This document shows positions 1 through 7,280 of a stretch of DNA of 19,035 bases, piece after piece. Position 1 is the stretch's first letter; each line of letters opens with the position of its first letter. This DNA is from CAZLFQ01 sp964625465 (GTDB lineage: Bacteria; Pseudomonadota; Alphaproteobacteria; Rickettsiales; Midichloriaceae). The stretch covers positions 1 through 19,035 of the forward strand of contig CAZVFD010000027.1 of NCBI GenBank assembly GCA_964625465.1. The letters run 5' to 3'. The notes below the pieces were generated by a model, which saw nothing but the letters and a program-made list of their open reading frames with translations, was not told the DNA's origin and searched no databases. The position numbers and the translations under genes were made by a program.

Positions 1-82
1 TAACTGTTGATTAAAAGTAATTAACATATCAACATCCCTAATAATAAAAATAACTCTTTAATAGAAATATATTATTTAATTA

Positions 83-1117
83 ATGACTAAACCCTTATTG
101 CAAATTTTGAGAAATGAAAAAGCTGATAGAACACCAATGTGGTTTATGAGGCAAGCAGGTAGATATTTACCTGAATACAGAAACGTTCGTAAAAACTTTT
201 CAAATTTTATAGAATTCTGTATGACACCAGAAGCAGCAGCAGAAGTAACTTTACAACCTCTTGATAGATTTGACATTGATGCTGCAATTTTATTTTCGGA
301 CATTTTAATTGTTCCGTTTGCATTAGGAATGAAAGTCGAATTTGAAGAAAAAAAAGGACCAGTTTTAGGAAAAATTATTTCGCCTATTGATGTTAAAAAA
401 TACAAAAATACAAACGTACAAGTCTTTGAAAAAATTGCTAAAACAATTTCAATTGTAAGTTCAGAGATGAAAAAATCTCACCCAAATAAAACACTCATCG
501 GCTTTGCAGGGTCCCCTTGGACAATAGCTGCATACATGATTGAAGGCGGTGGATCAAAAGACTTTATTGCGGCCAAAAAATTCGCATATGAACATGAAAA
601 AGAATTTTCGGAACTGATTGAGTCGATTGTTGAGTCTACAATTATTTATTTGAACATGCAGATCGAAGCAGGCGCTGAGGTTTTGAAACTTTTTGACTCA
701 TGGAGCGGGGTGCTAACTGAGCAAGAATTCAAAAAATGGGTTGCAAAGCCTACCGAAAAAATAGTAAGCTCCTTGAGAAAGAAATTTCCAAAAATTCCAA
801 TAATTGGTTTTCCTAGGAAAGCTGGTGTTATGTACAAGCACTATGTAGAGCAAACGAAAGTTGATGCTGTAGCGCTTGATCAATATACCCCGCTATCTTG
901 GGCGAATAGCAATCTGAAAGATGTTGCTCTGCAAGGTAATATCGATAACGCATTGCTTTTAACTGAACCAAATATTGTAAAAAACGAAGTTGGAAATTTC
1001 CTCAAAGAAGTAGATTTTAACAGAACGATTATAAATTTAGGGCATGGAATGTTGCCAGAAACTAAAATCGAAAATGTTGAAATTCTGATTGATACAGTAA
1101 GAAATTATGGAAGCTAA
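83..1117 (+). CDS. hemE: Uroporphyrinogen decarboxylase HemE
   Basis: Cytoplasmic enzyme that decarboxylates the four acetate side chains of uroporphyrinogen III to give coproporphyrinogen III in haem synthesis. The 344-residue length is normal for the family. Both family signatures are visible: RQAGRYLPEYR at residues 23-33, whose arginines bind substrate carboxylates, and GFAGSPWT near residue 140. The catalytic Asp is probably D73 (FSDILIVP), and the C-terminal LGHG motif (His about 321) is present. The ATG start sits directly before the conserved N-terminus. No good Shine-Dalgarno sequence is visible in the AT-rich leader. The last 11 bases overlap the start of dnaB, so the two are probably cotranscribed. 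Identification is secure. Confidence 0.97.
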   Translation: MTKPLLQILRNEKADRTPMWFMRQAGRYLPEYRNVRKNFSNFIEFCMTPEAAAEVTLQPLDRFDIDAAILFSDILIVPFALGMKVEFEEKKGPVLGKIISPIDVKKYKNTNVQVFEKIAKTISIVSSEMKKSHPNKTLIGFAGSPWTIAAYMIEGGGSKDFIAAKKFAYEHEKEFSELIESIVESTIIYLNMQIEAGAEVLKLFDSWSGVLTEQEFKKWVAKPTEKIVSSLRKKFPKIPIIGFPRKAGVMYKHYVEQTKVDAVALDQYTPLSWANSNLKDVALQGNIDNALLLTEPNIVKNEVGNFLKEVDFNRTIINLGHGMLPETKIENVEILIDTVRNYGS

Positions 1118-2588
1118 GAACCTAGATTTAGAAATAAAAGCTGATAGTACTTTCCGCGCACTGCCATGCAATATAGAAGCAGAGCAGGCGGTTCTTGGTG
1201 CATTCCTAAACAATAACGAACATGTCAATAAAGTTGGCGATTTTCTAATGCCAGAGCACTTCTACGTGCCAATTCACAAAAAAATTTATGAAGCTATTTT
1301 GAAGTGTATGGAGCGCGGTGTAATCGGCTCACCGATCACTTTGAAAAGCTTTTTTGATAAGGAAGAAGCTATTGAAAAATCAGGTGTAACTAGCCTTGAT
1401 TACCTTTTGAAACTTTCTGTAAATGCCTCAACAATCATCAACCTAACCCACTTCGCGAAAGACATTTACGATACGGCAATTCGTAGAAACTTAATTGAAA
1501 TAGGACAAGATGCAGTTAATGAATCTTACGAAAAAGACATTAACACAACAGCCCAAAACCTAATTGAAAAAACCGAACAAAGACTTTTTAATTTAGCATC
1601 GGAAGGTGCAAGTGATTCAGGTTTTGTTCAACTTAAAGGGACTTTAAATGAAGCGCTACGCAGAATAGATTTAGCTCGTAAACGTGGTGGAGATGTTAAC
1701 GGCGTAACAACGGGTTATATCGACCTAGATAAGCTTCTGGGCGGGCTGCAAAACTCAGATTTATTAATTTTGGCGGCTCGTCCGTCGATGGGTAAAACAT
1801 CCCTTGCAATTAACATGGCGCTTAATGCCGCGATAGAGTTTCTAAACGACAAAGTTGATAAAAATGAAAAAAGAAAAAGTGTTGGTGTCTTTTCACTAGA
1901 GATGGCAGCAGAGCAAATCGCAGCAAGGTTGCTTTCCATTAAAACAGGAATTGATGGTAGTAGAATCAGGGTTGGAAATATTACCAAAGACGAGTTTTCC
2001 ACTTTGCTTAAAGAAAGCACGGAGCTGAATGAAACACCTATATTTATTGATGATACTCCAGCACTTACAATTTCGGCTGTAAGAACGCGTGCGCGCAGAA
2101 TGAAAAGACAGCATAACTTAGGGTTAATAGTCGTCGATTACTTGCAGCTATTGCGCGGCACAAATGCATCCTCAGAAGGAAATAGGGTGCAGGAGATAGG
2201 TGAGATATCCCAAGGCTTAAAAGCGATTGCAAAGGAGCTTGATATTCCCGTAATAGCACTTTCGCAATTATCGCGTGCGGTAGAGTCACGTGATGATAAA
2301 CGCCCGCAACTTTCAGATTTAAGGGAAAGCGGAAACATCGAGCAAGATGCCGACGTTGTGATGTTCATCTACCGTGAAGAATATTATCTAGCGCGTAAAA
2401 TGCCGCAGCACGGTGATGACAAATTCCACCAGTGGCAAGAGGATATGGAGCGTGCTAAAAACATTGCAGAAGTTATAATCGCAAAACAAAGAAACGGCCC
2501 TATTGGTAACGTCAGCTTACGCTTCGACACCCGCACAACTGGATTTGCGAATTTGGATAGAGACACAGTTCTTATAATGCCGAGCTAG
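1107..2588 (+). CDS. dnaB: Replicative DNA helicase DnaB
   Basis: Hexameric 5'-3' helicase that unwinds DNA at the replication fork. At 493 residues it is full length. The N-terminal DnaB domain begins near residue 20 (LPCNIEAEQAVLG). The RecA-like core has Walker A ARPSMGKTS (224-232, K230), FSLEM (262-266), Walker B LIVVD ending at D344 followed by YLQLL, and the arginine-finger region KQRNGP (460-465). The reading frame is unbroken, with no intein. It starts inside hemE with an 11-base overlap, an unusual partner suggesting translational coupling. A DciA homologue, the probable loader in bacteria lacking DnaC/DnaI, lies at 13154-13630. Identification is secure. Confidence 0.98.
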   Translation: MEAKNLDLEIKADSTFRALPCNIEAEQAVLGAFLNNNEHVNKVGDFLMPEHFYVPIHKKIYEAILKCMERGVIGSPITLKSFFDKEEAIEKSGVTSLDYLLKLSVNASTIINLTHFAKDIYDTAIRRNLIEIGQDAVNESYEKDINTTAQNLIEKTEQRLFNLASEGASDSGFVQLKGTLNEALRRIDLARKRGGDVNGVTTGYIDLDKLLGGLQNSDLLILAARPSMGKTSLAINMALNAAIEFLNDKVDKNEKRKSVGVFSLEMAAEQIAARLLSIKTGIDGSRIRVGNITKDEFSTLLKESTELNETPIFIDDTPALTISAVRTRARRMKRQHNLGLIVVDYLQLLRGTNASSEGNRVQEIGEISQGLKAIAKELDIPVIALSQLSRAVESRDDKRPQLSDLRESGNIEQDADVVMFIYREEYYLARKMPQHGDDKFHQWQEDMERAKNIAEVIIAKQRNGPIGNVSLRFDTRTTGFANLDRDTVLIMPS

Positions 2589-2593
2589 TAAAA

Positions 2594-3013
2594 ATGCTAG
2601 AGAGTGTAAAAGCGTCGTTCCTTCAACGAAAAGCCTTAAGAGAACAATATAATAAAGAGTGCGAAGATAAGTGGTTGCCCCTTTTCTCCCAAATTAGAAG
2701 AGATTGTAAACAATTAGGAAGGGAAAGGTGTAACGCAGCTAGGAATTTTCGAAGTGAAGCCAGCAAGTTTGCCGAAAAGCTTCATAAGGGTGAAATTCCA
2801 GAAGCAGCAAACACTAAAGAGTTTGATGGAGTAATTACTGCTCAAGGAGAATATGCCGATTGTTTGCGCAATCGTACATGGCTATGTTCCACAAATTTTT
2901 TCCCCGATGGGAAAGGTGGTACTATAACAACGCAAGATTGTTATTATGATCGGAGCTGCTATGGAGAAGAAAAGAGAGTTATTGCAGAAGTCGAAAAAGT
3001 TCTAAGTAGGTAA
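2594..3013 (+). CDS. Small cysteine-patterned protein, paralogue 1 (unknown function)
   Basis: A 139-residue basic, probably helical protein that I do not recognise. It begins five bases after the dnaB stop without a clear ribosome-binding site, so it may be read by coupling from dnaB. It has no signal peptide or membrane segment. Its cysteines are C23, C38, C46, C90, C98, C116 and C121. C23, C38, C90 and C116 match the four cysteines of the next two genes, and the spacing F77-x12-C90 is exactly that of both neighbours. Hence it appears to be a divergent member of a three-gene tandem family, with three extra cysteines of its own. A metal-binding or disulphide role is conceivable but unproven. 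It could also be a lineage-specific secreted protein. Confidence 0.75.
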   Translation: MLESVKASFLQRKALREQYNKECEDKWLPLFSQIRRDCKQLGRERCNAARNFRSEASKFAEKLHKGEIPEAANTKEFDGVITAQGEYADCLRNRTWLCSTNFFPDGKGGTITTQDCYYDRSCYGEEKRVIAEVEKVLSR

Positions 3014-3073
3014 TTTTTTACATAGACACTTTAGTTGAGTTAATTTATATCTCTCTGAAAATTAGAGGTGAAA

Positions 3074-3481
3074 ATGAACCCATCAAAATTTGACGAAATT
3101 TTAAGCACTCACGCAGAATTGCGCAGAAAAGTTTCTGAGTGCGAAAAAACAAAAGGTAAGGGAGTTCTCACATGGCTGCAATGCAGAGAAGACACAAGAA
3201 GTTTAGAAAAATCTGCTACTTTAATCGGCCAAGAAGTGTACGAAAATAGGATGAGCGACCCAGACAATAAAGTTTTCTCTCAAAGAAGATTCGATCCTAT
3301 ATTTTTTAGCCATTTGGCTTTTACAGCTTGCAATAGAAGTTCAAGACCTATGTCAAACGGAATCAGTGGGAATGGTCATGGCACGGTAGATTTTGGTGGT
3401 GATTTGGACTGTAGAGCACTAAAAGGTGAAATGACAAAATGGGTTAATGCTTTTGTTGAAAAAGAAACGTTGGGGAGGTAA
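3074..3481 (+). CDS. Small cysteine-patterned protein, paralogue 2 (unknown function)
   Basis: A 135-residue protein with no recognised domain. A GTG at 3068 is in frame, but the ATG at 3074 is preferred because it follows an AGAGGTG ribosome-binding site (3064-3070) and gives the N-terminus MNPSKFDEIL, matching MNPSKLDEML of the next gene. Cysteines are C23, C37, C86 and C113, and the block RFDPI ends up 13 residues before C86 (F73 to C86), as in both paralogues. A Gly/Asn/Ser-rich stretch (about 93-109) separates C86 from C113, followed by a C-terminal helix. No signal peptide or membrane helix is visible. Its function is unknown; the tandem arrangement suggests duplication followed by strong divergence. 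Confidence 0.78.
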   Translation: MNPSKFDEILSTHAELRRKVSECEKTKGKGVLTWLQCREDTRSLEKSATLIGQEVYENRMSDPDNKVFSQRRFDPIFFSHLAFTACNRSSRPMSNGISGNGHGTVDFGGDLDCRALKGEMTKWVNAFVEKETLGR

Positions 3482-3566
3482 TTGTTATGCTATCAAAAGA
3501 AAATATGCGTTATATATGTAGGCCGGTGTCGCTAAGAGAATATCCCAGAATTACATAGGTAAAAAA

Positions 3567-3971
3567 ATGAACCCATCAAAATTGGACGAAATGTTAGCTG
3601 AACATAGGAAACTGGAAGCCTTAAGGAATAATGCGTGTTGGAGTAGTCATGAAGATGCGTATGCTGTCTGTCTCAACTACGGAAGAGAACTCGGAGATTC
3701 TTCCAGAAGGATTGGGAATGCAGTGGTTGCGGGGAGAAGGCAAGGAGAGTTTAGAGAGAGTAAATTTAATGATGTAGCTTCTACAGCTTTAAAGGCTGAG
3801 AGTTGTCACTCCATTCTGAAGCCAATAAGGGATTTATTGGGGATTGGTCCAAAACTGAATTGCGGAGAATTATCAGAGGATTTAACTCGTAGAGTGGGTG
3901 TATTGGCTAAGGAAATTGATAGAGAAGAAACACGTGCCCTGGGTTGGAGGGTTTCCAGCGGGGGGCGGTGA
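3567..3971 (+). CDS. Small cysteine-patterned protein, paralogue 3 (unknown function)
   Basis: A 134-residue protein, third of the tandem set. The start is supported by an AGG-containing site at 3557-3559 and by an N-terminus (MNPSKLDEML) nearly identical to paralogue 2. Cysteines are C24, C35, C80 and C99. The KFNDV block puts F67 exactly 13 residues before C80, the same spacing as in the other two. The rest has diverged almost beyond recognition. The 3' end is G-rich compared with its neighbours (3940-3970). It ends ten bases short of the 3' end of ubiA, which runs toward it. No signal peptide or membrane segment is visible, and no function can be assigned. Confidence 0.78.
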   Translation: MNPSKLDEMLAEHRKLEALRNNACWSSHEDAYAVCLNYGRELGDSSRRIGNAVVAGRRQGEFRESKFNDVASTALKAESCHSILKPIRDLLGIGPKLNCGELSEDLTRRVGVLAKEIDREETRALGWRVSSGGR

Positions 3972-3980
3972 CTATAGTCA

Positions 3981-4889
3981 TTAAATCCTGCCCAACAATA
4001 TCCCAATCAAAATAATCAAGGCAAATTGCACATTTGATTTGAACTTATTCTGGCAGCTTTTCGGGTCGTTGATGTCTAATGTCTCAACTTGCCAATATAA
4101 GTGATAAGCACCTACTGCTGTTGCTAAGTAGAACATAAAATTCATATGCGAATTCATTCCAGTTATGGCAATTAAGATTATTGTAATTAAATAAAACTTC
4201 CAAATAACTCTTTTAGTATCGACTCCTAGTTTTATAGCTAAAGACATAACGCCTGCTGCAAGGTCATCTTCTTTGTCTTGGTGGGCGTAGATAGTATCAT
4301 AGGAAATTGTCCAAAAAAAGCAGGCTGCATACAAAATAAAAGGTACAATAGATGGTTTATAATCAGCTGAGTACCAGCCCATAAAAACTCCTAAGTTGAA
4401 TACCAGACCTAGCATGACTTGTGGGTAGAATGTAAACCGCTTGAAGTATGGATATGCTGCGATAGGAATAATTGAAAGTAGCCCTAAAATTATAATCTTA
4501 AAAGGAAGCGTTAGTAGCAGTACAAACCCAGCTCCTAATAAAAGGAATAACAACTTATAAGCCTCCTTTTTGCTTAGTTCACCACTTGCAAGAGGTCTTT
4601 TTTTTGTTCTTGAAACTTTCTTATCGAATTCAATGTCTGCTAAGTCATTTAAGATGCAACCTGCCCCACGAATGACTACGGCTCCTGCTGTGAATACTAA
4701 AAATAGCCAAAGCATCCAAAAAATGTTGTCTTCTGCAAAAGCAATTGCCCAAAGTGCTGGAAGTAAAACCAGATAAATACCAACTGGTTTATCTAATCTC
4801 ATTAATCTAGAGTAAGGACTTGTTTTGATCCACTTGTCTACTTGACGAATTTGAGGTTCAAAAAAATCCGAAAAATTGTCTAATGTCAT
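3981..4889 (-). CDS. ubiA: 4-hydroxybenzoate polyprenyltransferase UbiA
   Basis: Integral inner-membrane prenyltransferase that attaches the polyprenyl tail to 4-hydroxybenzoate in ubiquinone synthesis. It has 302 residues with many hydrophobic segments. The first Asp-rich motif is NDLADIEFD (81-89) followed by RTKKRPLASG; the second is DTIYAHQDKEDD (198-209). Both bind Mg-diphosphate in this family. The ATG at 4889 overlaps the nuoC stop as ATGA and is preceded by an AAGGAAA ribosome-binding site, so expression is probably coupled to nuoC. That linkage crosses a run of Ns only 13 bases upstream of the start, so adjacency to nuoC depends on the assembly. The product itself is complete. Confidence 0.96.
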   Translation of the reverse strand: MTLDNFSDFFEPQIRQVDKWIKTSPYSRLMRLDKPVGIYLVLLPALWAIAFAEDNIFWMLWLFLVFTAGAVVIRGAGCILNDLADIEFDKKVSRTKKRPLASGELSKKEAYKLLFLLLGAGFVLLLTLPFKIIILGLLSIIPIAAYPYFKRFTFYPQVMLGLVFNLGVFMGWYSADYKPSIVPFILYAACFFWTISYDTIYAHQDKEDDLAAGVMSLAIKLGVDTKRVIWKFYLITIILIAITGMNSHMNFMFYLATAVGAYHLYWQVETLDINDPKSCQNKFKSNVQFALIILIGILLGRI

Positions 4890-5509
4890 TTTCCTTCTTT
4901 AGNNNNNNNNNNTGCTTTTTCATCCCCAGGAAGAACATAATTTGTTCCCTCCCAAGGACTCATAAAATCAAAATTCCTAAATTCTTGCGTTAGTGTAACT
5001 GGTTCATAAACAACTTTTTTCTGCTCATGATCATACCTTACTTCCACATTTCCTGTCAGTGGGAAGTCTTTGCGTAACGGATGACCTTCGAAGTTATAGT
5101 CTGTCAAAATTCTGCGAAGATCTGGGTTATTAGCGAACATTATTCCGTACATATCCCAAACTTCTCTTTCATACCAAGTCGCGTTAATGAACACTTCAGA
5201 TGCGGTTGATAAAATTTCATCATAGCCCAGAGCAACTTTGATTCTGATTCTCTGATTATGTTTAAAGCTTAGCAAGTTATAAACAACATCGAATCTCTTC
5301 GTTCTTTCAGGATAGTCTGCTCCGCAAATGCTAACTAATTGGTTGAAATGGCACTTGCTGTCAGTTTTTAAGAAGCTTAAAACTTCTATCAAGTCGTTTT
5401 TATCAGTAGTAACGGTAAGTTCATTTAGCGCTATTTCTATAGAGTTAAGTTCTTTAGAAATTTTGGAATCCTGTAGATGTTTTTTGAGTGTTTCAAGTTT
5501 CTTCGTCAT
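4886..5509 (-). CDS. nuoC: NADH-quinone oxidoreductase subunit C (C-terminus interrupted by Ns)
   Basis: Peripheral-arm subunit of respiratory complex I (30-kDa subunit family). The family signature is intact: EREVWDMYG followed by PDLRRILTDYNFEGHPLRKDFP, then the typical near-terminal FDFMSPWEG and LPGDEKA. About 200 residues are expected and about 207 are obtained here, but four codons fall in the N run at 4903-4912, so the final residues and even the frame there are not known. The gene stands apart from nuoA, nuoB and nuoD, which are not in the window; its upstream neighbour yebC is divergent. No strong ribosome-binding site precedes the ATG at 5509. The subunit call is secure, the last eight codons are not. 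Confidence 0.93.
   Translation of the reverse strand: MTKKLETLKKHLQDSKISKELNSIEIALNELTVTTDKNDLIEVLSFLKTDSKCHFNQLVSICGADYPERTKRFDVVYNLLSFKHNQRIRIKVALGYDEILSTASEVFINATWYEREVWDMYGIMFANNPDLRRILTDYNFEGHPLRKDFPLTGNVEVRYDHEQKKVVYEPVTLTQEFRNFDFMSPWEGTNYVLPGDEKAXXXXKEGK
4903..4912. other. Assembly gap (10 Ns)
   Basis: Ten consecutive Ns lie within the last codons of nuoC. A round number of Ns usually marks a scaffold join or an unresolved short repeat of arbitrary length, so the true distance here is unknown. Confidence 0.99.
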
Positions 5510-5569
5510 GTATGCACAATAATTTAACTTAGGCTAGGATAGCAAAATTGGAGCATTATGCAATATTTC

Positions 5570-5597
5570 TTGAGAATTATACTTCAAAAGGTATTAT
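5570..5597 (+). promoter_or_regulatory. Candidate sigma-70 promoter for yebC
   Basis: TTGAGA at 5570-5575, a 16-base spacer, then TATTAT at 5592-5597. It lies about 30 bases before the yebC start in the nuoC/yebC divergent gap. The match is reasonable, but chance is possible in such AT-rich DNA. Confidence 0.45.
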
Positions 5598-5625
5598 ATA
5601 CAGCGCAATTAATAAGGTGTTGTAG

Positions 5626-6342
5626 ATGGCAGGTCATTCACAGTTTAAGAATATTATGCATAGAAAGGGCGCGCAAGATGCAAAGCGCGCTAAGTTATTT
5701 ACAAAGCTGCTAAAAGAAGTTTTTGTGGCAGCTAAAGTTGGGCCAGATCCTGCGTATAATCCAAGGCTTAGAGCTGCTATCAATGCTGCAAAGGTGGTAA
5801 ATGTTCCAAAAGACAAAATACAAAATGCCATGGATAAGGCCATCAATCCAGCCAATGCTGAGAATTTTGAAGAAATAAGATATGAAGGATACGGCCCAAA
5901 TGGCATTGCAATAATAGTAGAAGCTTTAACCGATAGCAGGAACAGAACGGCTTCTGAAGTTCGATCTATATTTACCAAAAATGGAGGATCGCTCGGTGAG
6001 ACTGGAAGTGTTAATTTTTTGTTCAATAGGATTGGGCTAATTGTTTATCCGAAAACTGTTGCAACAGAAGAGCAAATGTTTGAATCAGCTCTTGAAGTGG
6101 GCGCAAGTGATTGTTCCACTTTCGAAGAGCATCATGAAATTACCTGTGAGCCAGAATCATTTGGTTCGGTTAGGGATGAGCTTGAGAAAAAATATGGGAC
6201 TGCCGATAGCTCCCAGCTAACTTGGAGACCTTTGACCGAGACCGAGTTGGATGCAGAAGGCAAGGACAAGATACAAAAACTTATTGATGCATTAGAAGAT
6301 TCTGATGATGTGCAGAACGTTATTAGTAATTGCGTGTTTTAA
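5626..6342 (+). CDS. yebC: YebC/TACO1-family translation or regulatory factor
   Basis: A 238-residue YebC/PmpR/TACO1 family protein. Members bind nucleic acid; the mitochondrial TACO1 is a translational activator and several bacterial members relieve ribosome stalling at proline stretches or act in regulation. The N-terminus MAGHSQFKNIMHRKGAQDAKR carries the hallmark motif, and FTKNGGSLGETGSVNFLF (about residues 118-135) is the conserved central block. It is full length. An AAGGTG ribosome-binding site at 5614-5619 precedes the ATG. It is a single-gene unit, divergent from nuoC and convergent with the dipeptidase gene. The family is certain; the specific cellular role is not shown by the sequence. 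Confidence 0.96.
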   Translation: MAGHSQFKNIMHRKGAQDAKRAKLFTKLLKEVFVAAKVGPDPAYNPRLRAAINAAKVVNVPKDKIQNAMDKAINPANAENFEEIRYEGYGPNGIAIIVEALTDSRNRTASEVRSIFTKNGGSLGETGSVNFLFNRIGLIVYPKTVATEEQMFESALEVGASDCSTFEEHHEITCEPESFGSVRDELEKKYGTADSSQLTWRPLTETELDAEGKDKIQKLIDALEDSDDVQNVISNCVF

Positions 6343-6403
6343 TAAAATTTGCCTCTCAGCGACCAGTACAAAATGAGACAAGGCCTAGGTTGATAAGCTC
6401 ATA

Positions 6404-7138
6404 CTACTTGATTGTTCCATAAAAAGCATTCTTCTCACCTTTGTTATAGGCCCAGTATTTGTCTCCATAGGACCAGTGCCAGTACTCGGCAGGGAAGTTG
6501 ACAAACCCAACTTTAGTAAGAACATCAGACATAATTTGCCTATTCCTTTGTGCTTCTTTAGAGACAATTTTGGAATTGGTCTTAGATAGAGATCCATCTA
6601 GGTCTTGCATCCAATCTTTGGCCAGAATTCCCATATCTAGTATATTGCCTTTGTTATCTATGAGGTAAACGTCGACAGCAGCACCAGTGGAGTGAGGCGG
6701 TATGTTTTTTGACCCATCCAAGTTAACGACTGGCGAGACTAATTTTAAAGTCTCCATAAACAATTGCTCATGATTATAGGTTGGGTGAGCTTGTTTCATT
6801 TTTTCATAGTACCCAGAAAACAACGTTTGTTGAAGTTCAAGGCTTCTGTAGCCCTCATATAGGCATAGTTTCATTCCATTGGGAAGCATATTTTGAGCAG
6901 CCACTAACTTATCATAAACGCTTTTACGCATTTTGGTATAGTCGGTATTGTTAGGAATTTCGGGAGATGGGCCTACTGCAATTATATTTTGATCTTTTAA
7001 ATCAACGATCGGCTCGTTGTTTTCAATTATTGGTACTGCGAGGACCTTTGGATCTGCTAACAAGAGTATTTTTTCTTCCGCATAAGATTGAGAAGAGAGA
7101 GATATTAGAAAGCAAAAAGCTATGAATTTATGCAGCAT
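6404..7138 (-). CDS. vanX: Secreted D-alanyl-D-alanine dipeptidase (VanX-type, peptidase M15D)
   Basis: Zinc dipeptidase expected to hydrolyse D-Ala-D-Ala. A hydrophobic N-terminus (residues 1-20, ending QSYA before EEK) looks like a cleavable Sec signal peptide, so it should act in the periplasm. The zinc and catalytic residues fit the VanX pattern exactly: H149-x6-D156 in HSTGAAVD, and E218-x2-H221 in EYWH; the substrate-binding Arg of GYRS is R98. At 244 residues it is slightly longer than VanX because of the signal region. It stands alone with its own promoter and lacks vanH/vanA partners, so a role in peptidoglycan turnover or recycling is more likely than glycopeptide resistance. Confidence 0.9.
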   Translation of the reverse strand: MLHKFIAFCFLISLSSQSYAEEKILLLADPKVLAVPIIENNEPIVDLKDQNIIAVGPSPEIPNNTDYTKMRKSVYDKLVAAQNMLPNGMKLCLYEGYRSLELQQTLFSGYYEKMKQAHPTYNHEQLFMETLKLVSPVVNLDGSKNIPPHSTGAAVDVYLIDNKGNILDMGILAKDWMQDLDGSLSKTNSKIVSKEAQRNRQIMSDVLTKVGFVNFPAEYWHWSYGDKYWAYNKGEKNAFYGTIK

Positions 7139-7174
7139 ATGTTAAGTATCGCCCTGTTAGGTTATTTGCCTAGC

Positions 7175-7203
7175 AGTATACTTTTTGTTGGAATAATCGT
7201 CAA
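7175..7203 (-). promoter_or_regulatory. Sigma-70-like promoter for the dipeptidase gene
   Basis: Reading the minus strand, TTGACG (7203-7198), a 17-base spacer, then TATACT (7180-7175). This matches the consensus at 5/6 and 5/6 with ideal spacing and would start transcription about 30 bases before the ATG at 7138. It is the best promoter seen in the window. Confidence 0.7.
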
Positions 7204-7280
7204 TCTCAGACATAGTGGCCTTCTAATTGAGACGGTGTCTAGAAAATTTTATTTGATAGTTTTTAAAGTCTTTTATTCTT

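Noticed and set aside
5..34. Inverted repeat TGTTGAT ... ATCAACA with two TTAA boxes six bases apart (11-14, 21-24), resembling a terminator or a CtrA site.
   Set aside because: The stem is short with no U-tract, and CtrA sites need a seven-base spacer; such patterns are common by chance in AT-rich DNA.
3487..3558. A 23-codon ORF (ATG at 3487, TAG at 3556-3558) between paralogues 2 and 3.
   Set aside because: No ribosome-binding site, no similarity to the flanking family, and too short to separate from chance.
6350..6384. Possible terminator hairpin (GCCTCTCA ... TGAGACAAGGC) after yebC.
   Set aside because: The stem is interrupted by a bulge, the loop is long, and no T-run follows in either direction.
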